The notes: generated by a model not told the origin, from the letters alone. Counted from the stretch's first letter, positions 13,398-22,173 are shown. The stretch is DNA of 26,700 nt from a virus (IMGVR_UViG_3300030101_003877:1014-27713); one strand, 5' to 3'. Numbers and translations: made by a program.

Positions 13398-14582
13398 ATG
13401 AGAAAAAAAGTACAGGTTAAAGATATTATCCCTAATAAAGAAAATCCAAGAAATATATCAAAAGAAAAATACAAAAAGCTAATAAAATCAATTACTGATT
13501 TTCCACAAATGCTAGAAAAAAGGCCATTAGTTGTAGATGAAGATATGATGGTTCTTGGTGGCAATATGCGACTCAAAGCTTTACAAAAGGCAGGTATCAA
13601 AGAAGTAATTGTTGATATTGCCGAGGGATGGACAGATGAACAAAAAAAAGAATTTATTATCAAGGATAATGTAGGCTTTGGTGATTGGGATTTTGATATA
13701 CTTGCAAACGAATGGGATATAGATAAGCTGAATGAATGGGGTTTAGATTTTGATTTTAAAATAGAAACTGTGGTTGAGGAGGATGATTACATTGAGCCAG
13801 ATGATATTAAGGTTGATGTTGTTTTGGGTGATATTATAGAAATAGGTAAACACAGGCTTGTATGTGGGGATAGTACGGATTCAAAGCAGGTTGCCATACT
13901 AATGAATAAAAAGAAAGCGGACATGATTTTTACTGACCCTCCATATAATGCAAATTATAAATCAAGAGGCAAAAACGAAACTTTGAGAAAAGGTATTAAA
14001 AATGATAATATGCAGGATAATGATTTTGATGATTTTATAAATGCTTTTATTTCTACTTCAATATTATCTGTAAAAGATACTGCACCAATGTATTTTTGTT
14101 GTAATTGGAAAGATTCATACCCAAGATTTTATTTTAAGTTATTAGATGCCGATATTAATATTTCAGCAAATATTGTATGGAATAAAGGAAGTGGAGGTAT
14201 GGGTTGGCAAGATTACAGGTATCAATATGAATTTATTATTTATTGCTTTCAAAAAGATAAAGGTCACAAATGGTATGCAGACAGAAAGCAGACAGACATA
14301 TGGGATTTTAATAGGGATAATCGTGGTGCATATAAACACCCAACACAAAAACCCGTGGAGCTATCATCAAAGGCAATTCAAAACAGCTCCAAAAAAAAAA
14401 ATATAATCTTAGATTTATTTTTAGGTAGCGGCTCAACTATGATGGCCGCACATCAACTTGATAGAATTTGTTATGGTATGGAGCTAGACCCAAAATATTG
14501 TCAAGTTATTATTGACAGAATGATTAACTTTGACTCTGATATTACTGTAAAAATAAACGGCAAAAAATATAAAAGTGCTTGA
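13398..14582 (+). CDS. ParB-like domain fused to DNA (adenine-N6/cytosine-N4) methyltransferase
   Basis: 394 aa. Residues 1-77 are a ParB/Srx-like domain (IIPNKENPRNI, LVVDEDMMVLGGNMRLKALQKAG). The methyltransferase follows: DIIEIGKHRLVCGDS, motif IV DPPY at 180-183 (IFTDPPYNANYKSRG), HPTQKPVEL at 314, motif I DLFLGSGST at 339-347 and ELDPKYC at 362. Motif IV before motif I defines the beta class. It transfers a methyl group from SAM to an amino group of A or C. No matching restriction gene is seen, so it is probably an orphan enzyme protecting phage DNA or marking it for packaging or regulation. Confidence 0.88.
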   Translation: MRKKVQVKDIIPNKENPRNISKEKYKKLIKSITDFPQMLEKRPLVVDEDMMVLGGNMRLKALQKAGIKEVIVDIAEGWTDEQKKEFIIKDNVGFGDWDFDILANEWDIDKLNEWGLDFDFKIETVVEEDDYIEPDDIKVDVVLGDIIEIGKHRLVCGDSTDSKQVAILMNKKKADMIFTDPPYNANYKSRGKNETLRKGIKNDNMQDNDFDDFINAFISTSILSVKDTAPMYFCCNWKDSYPRFYFKLLDADINISANIVWNKGSGGMGWQDYRYQYEFIIYCFQKDKGHKWYADRKQTDIWDFNRDNRGAYKHPTQKPVELSSKAIQNSSKKKNIILDLFLGSGSTMMAAHQLDRICYGMELDPKYCQVIIDRMINFDSDITVKINGKKYKSA

Positions 14583-14622
14583 TTCTTTTTTAAATGTAGA
14601 ATTTTTTCAAGAAACATTTAAG

Positions 14623-14630
14623 TATTTTTG
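14623..14630 (+). promoter_or_regulatory. Candidate -7 promoter box TATTTTTG before terS
   Basis: A TAnnTTTG match 31 nt upstream of the small terminase ATG, in the 79-bp gap that separates early from late rightward genes. Possibly the main late promoter. Confidence 0.4.
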
Positions 14631-14661
14631 ATGTTATAGATGAAAGCACTTTTTTTAAATT

Positions 14662-15021
14662 ATGAAAAGCAACAAAATACAACATACTAAAAAAGCATTA
14701 TTAGAATCTTTAGAAAAATCACTTGGTGTTGTTACAACTGCCTGTAAACAAGTAGGCATAGATAGAACAACATTTTACAGATATTATAAAGATGATAAGG
14801 TATTTGCTGCCAAAGTAGATGACTTAAGTAATGTGGCTAAAGATTTTGCAGAGAGTCAATTATTTAAACAGATACAGGATGGCAATCCTACATCAACAAT
14901 ATTTTATCTAAAAACAAAAGCAAAGGATAGAGGTTACGTTGAGAGAAGTGAATTGAGTTTAAATGGTTCTGTAGAAAGTAAATTAATTGAATGGAAACCG
15001 GCAGAAAAAAAGAAACAATAG
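14662..15021 (+). CDS. terS: Terminase small subunit (phBC6A51-type HTH)
   Basis: 119 aa. The N-terminal helix-turn-helix (ALLESLEKSLGVVTTACKQVGIDRTTFYRYYKDDKVFA) and the following helices (FAESQLFKQIQDGNPTSTIFYLKTKAKDRGYVER) are typical of small terminases of the phBC6A51 homeodomain-like type. It binds the packaging start site and feeds DNA to TerL. It overlaps terL by 31 bp. The 'one protein, one HTH, Lys-rich tail' form is of normal length. Confidence 0.82.
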   Translation: MKSNKIQHTKKALLESLEKSLGVVTTACKQVGIDRTTFYRYYKDDKVFAAKVDDLSNVAKDFAESQLFKQIQDGNPTSTIFYLKTKAKDRGYVERSELSLNGSVESKLIEWKPAEKKKQ

Positions 15022-16175
15022 AATGCAACATTCAATTTTATCAAACCATAAACTCTAACAAAAGAATTATCTTACATCAGGGTTCGTCACGTAGTGGAAA
15101 AACATATGCCCTTTGTCAATATATCATTTACCTACTAACAACAAGAAAAGATAAATTAGTTATAACGGTTGCAAGAAAAACACTACCTGCCTTAAAAGGT
15201 TCTGTGTACAGAGATTTTATAGAGATAGCACAAAGGGTTGGTATATATTATCTTGCTGAAATAAATAAAGCAGAGTTAACATTTAAATATAAAAATCACC
15301 TTGTCGAATTTATATCACTCGATAACGAGATGAAAGTCAGAGGTAGAAAAAGAAATATTTGTTGGCTCAATGAAGCCAACGAATTTTATTTATCTGATTT
15401 TGAACAGTTAGCACTTAGAACAAGTGAAAAAATATTATGTGACTTTAATCCATCGGATGTAATACACTGGCTTTATGATATAGGTAATAGAACAGATGCA
15501 GATTTATTTGTAACAACTTTTGAGGATAACGCCTTTTTAGATACTGAAATACGTAAAGAAATATTAAGAATGAAAGATACCGATAAAGATAGATGGAGGG
15601 TTTTTGGTTTAGGTTTAAGAGCTAATTTTAAAAGCGGTGCAATTTATGATAATTGGAATTGGATTGATTATAAAGATTTTTTAGATAAAGAACATACAGA
15701 GCTAGTTTATGGTATTGATTTTGGTTTTAGTAATGACCCTACAACAATAATTGAAATACGTAGAAAAAACGACAGATTATATATTCATGAGTTACTCTAT
15801 AAAAAGGGTTTAACAAATCAAGATTTATACCAAGAAATTAAAAAATTGAATCTTACAGAGCAGTTAATAATTTGTGATAGTGCTGAGCCCAAATCAATTG
15901 AAGAACTGAAAAGATTAAATTTATATGTTAAGCCATCACAAAAAGGAAAAGATAGCGTTTTAAATGGCATATCTACAATTAAGGAATATACCATATATGC
16001 ATCAAAAGAAAGCAAAAACTTATTTACAGAATATCAGTATTATGTATGGGAATCAAATCGAGATGGTGAGAGAATAAATAAGATAAAACAAAATGGTCAA
16101 GACCACTTGATGGATGCCTTACGTTATGGCGTTACTACAGGTTTGGCACGAGCAAGAGATTTTATCATTGTTTAA
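14991..16175 (+). CDS. terL: Terminase large subunit (Terminase_3 / PBSX type)
   Basis: 394 aa. ATPase: Walker A GSSRSGKT (31-38), adenine-motif region VARKTLPALKGSVYRDF, Walker B NICWLNEAN (122-130) and coupling motif LCDFNPS (149-155). Nuclease: D243 in GIDFGFSNDP, D296 in IICDSAEP, and D375 in HLMDALRYG, a metal-binding triad of RNase H-like type. It translocates DNA into the prohead and cuts the concatemer. The family and the gene order suggest pac- or cos-type packaging; the sequence alone does not decide which. Confidence 0.95.
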   Translation: METGRKKETIECNIQFYQTINSNKRIILHQGSSRSGKTYALCQYIIYLLTTRKDKLVITVARKTLPALKGSVYRDFIEIAQRVGIYYLAEINKAELTFKYKNHLVEFISLDNEMKVRGRKRNICWLNEANEFYLSDFEQLALRTSEKILCDFNPSDVIHWLYDIGNRTDADLFVTTFEDNAFLDTEIRKEILRMKDTDKDRWRVFGLGLRANFKSGAIYDNWNWIDYKDFLDKEHTELVYGIDFGFSNDPTTIIEIRRKNDRLYIHELLYKKGLTNQDLYQEIKKLNLTEQLIICDSAEPKSIEELKRLNLYVKPSQKGKDSVLNGISTIKEYTIYASKESKNLFTEYQYYVWESNRDGERINKIKQNGQDHLMDALRYGVTTGLARARDFIIV

Positions 16176-16185
16176 TAAAATTTTG

Positions 16186-16193
16186 TATTTTTG
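16186..16193 (+). promoter_or_regulatory. Candidate -7 promoter box TATTTTTG before the portal gene
   Basis: A TAnnTTTG match with 16 nt to the ATG at 16210. A TTG at 16168-16170, 15 nt upstream of the box, might serve as -33 element. Confidence 0.45.
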
Positions 16194-16209
16194 AGAATAA
16201 ATTCTATAT

Positions 16210-18675
16210 ATGGCAAGTTTTCTCCAAAGATTAAGGAATGGATTAAAAGCATTTAATTCACAGCAGACTAATGAATCATACAACAGATTCATTTATAATT
16301 TTTTAGGTAACAACACAATTTCAAACAACGAGTATAATGATGATTACATTGAAAAAGGATATGCATACAATCCAACAATATATTCGTTAATACAACTTAT
16401 ATCTAAATCAGCAGTTACAGTACCTTACTCTATTTACAGAAAAGTGGATGAGGGAGCAATGAAAGAATATAAAGCACTTACATCAAATAATTTAAATGAA
16501 GATTCTGTGCTCAAAGCAAAATTACTAAGAAAGCATACTTTGGAAGTTGTAGAACATACAGCACTTGGTAAACTTTTAGAAAGGCCTAACCCTGCTCAGT
16601 CTTGGGCCGTGTTTTTAGAGGAGTTGATTGGTTTTGGAAAATTAACAGGCAACAGATATATATATGGCATATCACCTGAAAATGGAGAAAATAAAAATAT
16701 TTACTACCAACTTTATAATTTACCTGCTCACCTCATAGAGATAAAATCAGATGGTATATTTAAACCTGTATCAAAATACACGATGATGTATAATAACAAT
16801 AAATATAATTTGACCTCTGATGAGGTTTTGCATATTGCTGACTTCAATCCAGATTATTCCAATGATGGCTCACACCTATATGGTCAATCACCAATACAAG
16901 CCGGCATGAGGGTTTTAACAACAAGTAACGAAGCAGTTGAAACAAATTTAAAATTTTTACATAATCAATCAGCCAGAGGAATGTTAACTCCCGATGATGA
17001 CCAACTCACACCAACCCAAGCTCAGCAAATGAAAGATGCATTTAGAAGAAACTTTCAAGGAACTAAATCAGCAAACGATGTAATGATAACAGGTAAAAAA
17101 TTCAGTTGGATAAACTTTGGGTTATCTACATCTGATTTGCAATTGTTAGAATCATACAATGCAACTATAAAAGATTTGTGTAATATTTTTGGTGTTCCTG
17201 TTCAGTTGCTAAACAACACAGAATCAACCACTTATGATAATTATAGAACTGCTAGAAAGGTATTATTTACAAATGCTGTAATCCCTGAGTTAAATAAAAT
17301 CAGAGATGAACTTAACAGGTGGTTAGTGCCAATGTTTGGAGAAGATTTATATTTTGATTTTGATTATAGTGCTGTTCCAGAACTTATGCCGGAACAAGAA
17401 AAACTTGTGGACACTCTTTCAAAATCATTTTGGTTAACTGCAAACGAAAAGAGACAGGCCCAAGGTTATGGAGTAGATGATGAGAACCCTGTAATGAATG
17501 AGTATTTAGTGCCATCAAATTTTATTCCTATATCTGATTTAGATATGGGTATTTCAAACGAATCTGCTTTTCCAGAGTTGGAGCAAGAGGAAGAGGAGGA
17601 AGTAGTAGAGGAAGAAGTTATTGAAGAAGTTATTGAGGAGGAAGAAGAACAAAAACAAGAGATAAATGCAAGGTTAAGAAAAGCATTACAAAAAAAAGCT
17701 GATGACCATAATGAGAAAGTAGGTAATGTAAAATCAAAAAGAACAAATGTTAGAACATTGTTTGCAGTTTATAAAAGAGGTATCGGTGCATATAGAAACA
17801 ATCCTCAATCAGTAAGGCCAACAGTAACAAGTGAACAGCAGTGGGCAATGGCCCGTGTGAACAGTTTTTTATATGCTTTGCGAAATGGAAGATTTAGAAG
17901 TGGCAAACATGACCAAGATTTATTGCCAGAAGGTCATCCAATGTCAACAAAGAAAACACAAAAAGCTATAAGTGATGAAGTTTATGACAATAGAGTTGAT
18001 GCACAAGAAAGAGCAGAGGCAATCGGTTGCTCTACAACACACACACACGAGACAGAGGATGGTATGGTTTATATGCCTTGTGCTAATATGGAAGAATTAC
18101 AAGAAAGATTAAATTCATATAAAAGTGAAAATAAAGATTTAGTTAGAGGTATGACCGATGTATTTACAACACAAGAAGAAGCAGAGGCAAGAGCAGAAGA
18201 GCTGGGTGGAAGTGGTTCTCATTCTCATACTTGGGATGGTGATGAAGTATTTATGCCATTTGAAACACACGAAGAATATAATGAAGCAGTAGGAAACAAA
18301 GATAAAGAAGAAGAGGAAGAAGAGTATAAACAGGAACTATACGATGATTATCCTAAATCAGTCAGTAACAATGCAAAAAGAGCACAGAAGATAAATGAAG
18401 AGTTTAATAATCCTTGTGCTACCTTAGTTGGTAAAAACAGAGCCAAAGATTTGATTGCAAGAAGAGGTTTAAGTTTAGATATTGTTAAAAAAACATTTGC
18501 TTATTTATCTAGAGCACATGAGTATGTCACAGGAGAGTATTTAGATGAAAAAGGAAAACCGATATGTGGCGATATTTCTTTTTCACTATGGGGTGGAAGT
18601 AACAAAGTTACAAATGTAGAGAATGATGTGATGTATAAATGGTGCAAAAAAATAATAGATAAAAGCGAGGAATAA
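16210..18675 (+). CDS. HK97-type portal protein with long multi-domain C-terminal extension
   Basis: 821 aa, about twice the usual HK97 portal. Residues 1 to about 445 are the portal: NPTIYSLIQLISKSAVTVPYSIY, LLERPNPAQSWAVFLEELIG, TSNEAVETNLKFLHNQSARGML, LESYNATIKDLCNIFGVPVQLL and TTYDNYRTARKVLFTNAVIPEL. Then come an acidic linker (456-481), a region at about 489-580 (KRTNVRTLFAVYKRGIGAY, WAMARVNSFLYALRNGRFRSG, LLPEGHPMS), two related 40-residue repeats (about 598-634 and 656-694: EAEARAEELG..GSHSH..DG..V.MPF), a second acidic run (697-706) and a final domain (710-815: YPKSVSNNAKRAQKINEE, CATLVGKNRAKDL, ISFSLWGG). These extra modules recur in other phage head proteins, but their job is unknown. 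Confidence 0.9.
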   Translation: MASFLQRLRNGLKAFNSQQTNESYNRFIYNFLGNNTISNNEYNDDYIEKGYAYNPTIYSLIQLISKSAVTVPYSIYRKVDEGAMKEYKALTSNNLNEDSVLKAKLLRKHTLEVVEHTALGKLLERPNPAQSWAVFLEELIGFGKLTGNRYIYGISPENGENKNIYYQLYNLPAHLIEIKSDGIFKPVSKYTMMYNNNKYNLTSDEVLHIADFNPDYSNDGSHLYGQSPIQAGMRVLTTSNEAVETNLKFLHNQSARGMLTPDDDQLTPTQAQQMKDAFRRNFQGTKSANDVMITGKKFSWINFGLSTSDLQLLESYNATIKDLCNIFGVPVQLLNNTESTTYDNYRTARKVLFTNAVIPELNKIRDELNRWLVPMFGEDLYFDFDYSAVPELMPEQEKLVDTLSKSFWLTANEKRQAQGYGVDDENPVMNEYLVPSNFIPISDLDMGISNESAFPELEQEEEEEVVEEEVIEEVIEEEEEQKQEINARLRKALQKKADDHNEKVGNVKSKRTNVRTLFAVYKRGIGAYRNNPQSVRPTVTSEQQWAMARVNSFLYALRNGRFRSGKHDQDLLPEGHPMSTKKTQKAISDEVYDNRVDAQERAEAIGCSTTHTHETEDGMVYMPCANMEELQERLNSYKSENKDLVRGMTDVFTTQEEAEARAEELGGSGSHSHTWDGDEVFMPFETHEEYNEAVGNKDKEEEEEEYKQELYDDYPKSVSNNAKRAQKINEEFNNPCATLVGKNRAKDLIARRGLSLDIVKKTFAYLSRAHEYVTGEYLDEKGKPICGDISFSLWGGSNKVTNVENDVMYKWCKKIIDKSEE

Positions 18676-19691
18676 TGCCACTACCAACGCCCAAGCCATT
18701 AGAATCTGATAATCAATTTATGAGAAGGTGTATGATAGATGATACAACGTCATCTGAGTACCCAAACCGGAGTCAAAGGTTTGCTGTATGTAATAATCTT
18801 TTACAACAGAAAAAAATTGAAACAAAACAAAATGAGCAAAAGATTGCCAGAGCTTTTGGCAAACAAATAAAAATTGCACAAAAGAAAAACTATCCTCTTG
18901 TATATCAATATTATATGAAAAATTACACAAAGGCTATGGATTTTTATCGTTTGGATGAATCTGAAACAAATCAAAATTATAATACTTTGTTTCAAGAAAA
19001 AGAAATGACCGAGATGTATAAACAAATGTACAGGCAAACAGGTTTACGTTTTTATTTATGGTATAGAAAAAACTTTAAATTATTTATAGAAAAATTAAAT
19101 AAAATAGAGTTAGATAGATTAATTGATAAAATAGAAAGAGGCAGAAAATTAACACCCAGAGAAATGCAAAACTTAGAATCAACTGTTTTGTCCGGTATGG
19201 ATAGATATGCCACGCAAAGAACAAATTATCTTGCTTTAGCTTCACAAGTCACATCAATTAGTGGGGTAGCAAGAAATACACTAAAAAAAGTTATAAAAGA
19301 GCTAACTGCCGATGAAAGATTTATGTCTCTTGGTTTAGAGCCTCGTGTAAAGGAGATAATGAAACGTTTAAAATTTAAATCTAGGTGGATGGCTCGTAGA
19401 GTTGTACAAACAGAGACTACAGCAGCGGCTAATAATGGGATATCTATATCAGCTCAAAATGTTTATGGAAAAGATAATTTATTTAAAAAATGGATTGCAG
19501 GAGGTGCAAATATAAGAGATACACATTCAACGGCTATGTCTATATATTCCAAAAAGCCAATACCAGAGGATAAACCTTATTTGGTAGGCTCATCTTATTT
19601 AATGTTCCCTGCTGATACATCTCTTGGTGCTTTAGCAAAAGAGGTTGTCAATTGCAAGTGTATATCTCTGCCCATTGTAAAAGCTGATTAA
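18675..19691 (+). CDS. Minor head protein, SPP1 gp7 / Mu gpF-like
   Basis: 338 aa. The C-terminal domain carries the family pattern: WIAGGANIRDTHS (W273), PYLVGSSYLMFPADTSLGALAKEVVNCKCIS with CKC at 327-329. The N-terminus (MPLPTPKPLESDNQFMRRCMIDDTTSSEYPNRSQRFAVCNNL) is a separate small module that I recall at the N-termini of several phage head and protease proteins. The middle is a long helical region. Family members sit inside the head near the portal and help DNA delivery or head assembly. The start codon shares one base with the portal stop. Confidence 0.85.
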   Translation: MPLPTPKPLESDNQFMRRCMIDDTTSSEYPNRSQRFAVCNNLLQQKKIETKQNEQKIARAFGKQIKIAQKKNYPLVYQYYMKNYTKAMDFYRLDESETNQNYNTLFQEKEMTEMYKQMYRQTGLRFYLWYRKNFKLFIEKLNKIELDRLIDKIERGRKLTPREMQNLESTVLSGMDRYATQRTNYLALASQVTSISGVARNTLKKVIKELTADERFMSLGLEPRVKEIMKRLKFKSRWMARRVVQTETTAAANNGISISAQNVYGKDNLFKKWIAGGANIRDTHSTAMSIYSKKPIPEDKPYLVGSSYLMFPADTSLGALAKEVVNCKCISLPIVKAD

Positions 19692-19714
19692 AAACATTTT
19701 ATTAAAAATTATAC

Positions 19715-19722
19715 TATTTTTG
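19715..19722 (+). promoter_or_regulatory. Candidate -7 promoter box TATTTTTG before the protease gene
   Basis: A TAnnTTTG match with 17 nt to the ATG at 19740, in a 48-bp A/T-rich gap. No clear -33. Confidence 0.4.
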
Positions 19723-19739
19723 AAAATAAAAATTAGATT

Positions 19740-20450
19740 ATGAGTAATGTTATATATAAACAAGGTCAGATAAGTGACATTGATGAAAATTTAGGAATTG
19801 TAAAAGGTTATGGTTCTGTTTTTGGTAATGTAGATTCAGATAAAGATATTATAGAAAAAGGTGCTTACAGAAGAACCATCAAAAATAATGGTTCAAGAAT
19901 AAAGTATTTATATCAGCACGATATTACTAAACCAATTGGCAAGATGAAAGAATTATATGAGGATGATAAGGGACTGGTTTTTGTTGCTGAAATTCCTAAA
20001 ACTACATTTGGAAATGAAGTATTAGAACTTATGAGATACGGTGTTATCGATGAGAACAGCGTAGGTATTATGCCTGTGAAAAAAGATTATAAAGAGGATG
20101 GTGTTAGAATAATAAAAGAAGCAAAGTTGTATGAAATATCTGCTGTAACAATTGCAGCTAATGATGAGGCCAAAATATTAGAGGTAAAAGGTGAAGTTAA
20201 TAACATAGATTACCTCTCAAAGAGATTTGATAATTTAATTAAAGTAATTAGAAAAGGTAATGTTTCTGATGACTTGGGTTATCTTATTGAATATGAATTA
20301 GAAGTTTTAAAATCTTTGATTGCTCGTGATAATACACACCAATCAGATGAGGAGCTAACTCGTGATAATACACACTTAGAAGCCAAAGAAGATAATATGA
20401 CTTCAGATTCAATAATTAATTATATGTTTAACAATTTAAATTCAAAATAA
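19740..20450 (+). CDS. HK97-family prohead protease (peptidase U35 type)
   Basis: 236 aa. Catalytic candidates: H60 in KYLYQHDITKPIG, S107 in GVIDENSVGI, and E132 in KLYEISAVTIAAN, the usual His-Ser-Glu arrangement of the HK97 gp4 family. The N-terminal GYGSVFGNVDSDKDIIEKGAY is also typical. The C-terminal 60-70 residues are a variable tail with an in-frame duplication giving RDNTH twice (196-200, 208-212). It cleaves the capsid delta domain and itself during maturation. Its stop shares one base with the capsid ATG. Confidence 0.93.
   Translation: MSNVIYKQGQISDIDENLGIVKGYGSVFGNVDSDKDIIEKGAYRRTIKNNGSRIKYLYQHDITKPIGKMKELYEDDKGLVFVAEIPKTTFGNEVLELMRYGVIDENSVGIMPVKKDYKEDGVRIIKEAKLYEISAVTIAANDEAKILEVKGEVNNIDYLSKRFDNLIKVIRKGNVSDDLGYLIEYELEVLKSLIARDNTHQSDEELTRDNTHLEAKEDNMTSDSIINYMFNNLNSK
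20323..20375 (+). repeat. 17-bp direct repeat in the protease tail, 36-bp period
   Basis: CTCGTGATAATACACAC occurs at 20323-20339 and again at 20359-20375. The 36-bp period equals 12 codons, so the reading frame is kept and the peptide RDNTH is doubled. Confidence 0.85.
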
Positions 20451-21667
20451 TGGATGAGAATATAAAAAAGCAGTTAGACGATATTTGTAATGTTATTGAT
20501 GAGAAGCTAGAGAAATCAGCAGCGTCAATCAAAGATAATGTTAACAATGAAGTTGATACTGTAATAAAAGGCGAGGTAAATAACCTCGTTGAAAAGCATT
20601 CAGAAATAGTTGAAAGATTAGACAAAATCGAAGTTGAAAACAAAAAAAATAACTTTGAGGGAGTTTATAAAACTAAATCTGAAGCATTTACTGAGGAGCT
20701 ACAAAAAAGCGAATCATTAAAAGCAATGAAGGAAGGTTCAAGAGCAAATGCCTCAATAGAATTAAAGGCAGATGTTTTAATATCTTCTGATTTTTCCGGT
20801 GCGAGTTCATCTAGAGATGCAACAGGTGTATTAACAGTTGATGGCATCAAAAGAGACCCATCGAATGTGACGAATATGATGGGAATCATTCCGGTTGGTT
20901 CAACTGATTCTAACGTAATTAGATACGTTAAGGAGTCAGCTTATACTGATAACGCTGCAAATGTTGCAGAAGGTTCAGCTCCAACTGATAGTGAGTTCCA
21001 ACTCACAGCTGAGGATGCAGTAGTTCAAAAAACTACAGCGGTCATGACCATTTCACAAGAGATGTTAGATGATACTCCTGGCTTAAGCTCCTATTTATCA
21101 CAGAGATTACCTGCAAAAATTAACACGGTAATTGATGACCAGTTGATTGGTGGTTCAGGTAGTTCACCTAATTTATTAGGATTAATGAATGGTGGTACAA
21201 CTTTTGCAGCAGGTGGATTTGCAAATGCAATTGAATCAGCACAGGAATTGGATGTATTATATGTGGCAATGAATCAGTTAGCCTTAGCTAACTACGCTGC
21301 AAATGGTATCGTGCTTAATCCAACTGATTTCCATAAAATCGCATTACTGAAAGATACTACAAATGAGTATCTAAGAGGTAATTCACTTGTTTCAGCGGAC
21401 GGTTTCTTTAGGATAAATGGTGTTCCGGTCTACATGAATAATAAAATGGCGGCAGGAAACTTTGTTGTAGCAGATTTTTCACAAGCCTCACAAGTATGGC
21501 AAAGAGAAGGATTGAAAGTCGACTTCGGATATGAAGATTCGGATAACTTCTCCAAGTATCTTGTTTCAGTTCGTGGAATAGCTAGAATAGCACACTCAAT
21601 TTATTTACCAACAGGTATTGTAAAGGGTGCGTTCTCAACTGCTAAAACAGCGTTAGAGACTTCATAA
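20450..21667 (+). CDS. Major capsid protein, HK97 fold
   Basis: 405 aa. Residues 1 to about 100 form a charged coiled coil (KKQLDDICNVIDEKLEK...KHSEIVERLDKIEVENKKNNFE), the delta/scaffold domain removed by the protease. The shell part has HK97-type features: RDATGVLTVDGI, NVIRYVKESAYTDNAANVAEGSAPTDSEFQL, VVQKTTAVMTISQEMLDD (the A-domain/spine region), INTVIDDQLIGGSGSSPNLLGLMN, NGIVLNPTDFHKIALLKDT, and VYMNNKMAAGNFVVADF. Less A+T-rich codons than the neighbours suggest selection for high expression. A strong terminator follows. Confidence 0.95.
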   Translation: MDENIKKQLDDICNVIDEKLEKSAASIKDNVNNEVDTVIKGEVNNLVEKHSEIVERLDKIEVENKKNNFEGVYKTKSEAFTEELQKSESLKAMKEGSRANASIELKADVLISSDFSGASSSRDATGVLTVDGIKRDPSNVTNMMGIIPVGSTDSNVIRYVKESAYTDNAANVAEGSAPTDSEFQLTAEDAVVQKTTAVMTISQEMLDDTPGLSSYLSQRLPAKINTVIDDQLIGGSGSSPNLLGLMNGGTTFAAGGFANAIESAQELDVLYVAMNQLALANYAANGIVLNPTDFHKIALLKDTTNEYLRGNSLVSADGFFRINGVPVYMNNKMAAGNFVVADFSQASQVWQREGLKVDFGYEDSDNFSKYLVSVRGIARIAHSIYLPTGIVKGAFSTAKTALETS

Positions 21668-21692
21668 TAAGTAATACTTATTTGAGTTAGAA

Positions 21693-21721
21693 AGGGGGTT
21701 ATTTTAACCCTCTTTTTTTTT
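21693..21721 (+). terminator. Rho-independent terminator after the major capsid gene
   Basis: AGGGGGTTA (21693-21701) pairs with TAACCCTCT (21705-21713), 9 bp with one G-U pair and a TTT loop, followed by a run of T to 21721. It is the strongest terminator seen in the window. Confidence 0.88.
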
Positions 21722-21734
21722 GCCTAAAAAAATA

Positions 21735-21784
21735 ATTAAAAAAAATTTTAAAAATATTTTGTTTTTATTAAAAAAAATTTTAAA
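21735..21784 (+). repeat. Two A8T4 tracts, 18-bp perfect direct repeat with 32-bp period
   Basis: ATTAAAAAAAATTTTAAA stands at 21735-21752 and 21767-21784. The period of 32 bp is about three helical turns, so the two A-tracts bend DNA in the same direction. They lie directly upstream of the unit at 21817 and may serve as an UP-like or curved promoter element. Confidence 0.6.
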
Positions 21785-21795
21785 TTAGAGTAATG

Positions 21796-21803
21796 CAATT
21801 TTG
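21796..21803 (+). promoter_or_regulatory. Possible -7 box CAATTTTG
   Basis: One mismatch from TAnnTTTG (C for T at the first place), 13 nt before the ATG at 21817 and behind the A-tract repeat. Confidence 0.28.
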
Positions 21804-21816
21804 CAGATAATTAAAA

Positions 21817-22173
21817 ATGAAAACAATGAGAATTTTAAAACATGAAGGTGTTGAATACAGATATGGATTTGAAGAAGGTAGTAAACTTTGGGCGAAAGGA
21901 GTTGGGGAGATTAAAAGTGATACCCTTAAAAATGCTTCAGATTCAGATGTTTTGCAATGGTACTATAATGCTTATGTAACTTATTACAATGCATACGGAC
22001 ACCACAAAGCTGAATGTAATAGGGAGTTGAAAGAGTTGTATGCAAAAGAACTCGATAAAAGAGGAATCTTTTATAAGGGCATGGCATACACTAATAATTT
22101 AGAGGAAGGTGAGACAGCTGGTAACTTCAGTAAACATAATACTGGAGTTCAAGGTGGTGATGGTAGTTGGTAA
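21817..22173 (+). CDS. Hypothetical protein in its own transcription unit (moron-like or head decoration)
   Basis: 118 aa, soluble. The start MRILKHEGVEYRYGFEEGSKLWAKGVGEI looks like a small beta domain, the middle (VLQWYYNAYVTYYNAYGHHKAECNRELKELYAKELDKRG) is a Tyr-rich helix pair, and the end is Gly-rich (NTGVQGGDGSW). No family recognised. It lies between the capsid terminator (21693-21721) and its own terminator (22200-22231), with an A-tract promoter region in front. This isolates it from the late genes. A decoration protein would also fit the place behind the capsid gene. Confidence 0.6.
   Translation: MKTMRILKHEGVEYRYGFEEGSKLWAKGVGEIKSDTLKNASDSDVLQWYYNAYVTYYNAYGHHKAECNRELKELYAKELDKRGIFYKGMAYTNNLEEGETAGNFSKHNTGVQGGDGSW

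Noticed and set aside
13370-13663. 97-aa minus-strand frame at the start of the methyltransferase
   Set aside because: Antisense shadow of the ParB-like domain; Ser/Ile-rich without motif.
17580-17660. GAA/GAG-rich run in the portal gene as possible simple-sequence repeat or regulatory element
   Set aside because: In frame and coding for an acidic linker; the unit is irregular, so no microsatellite.
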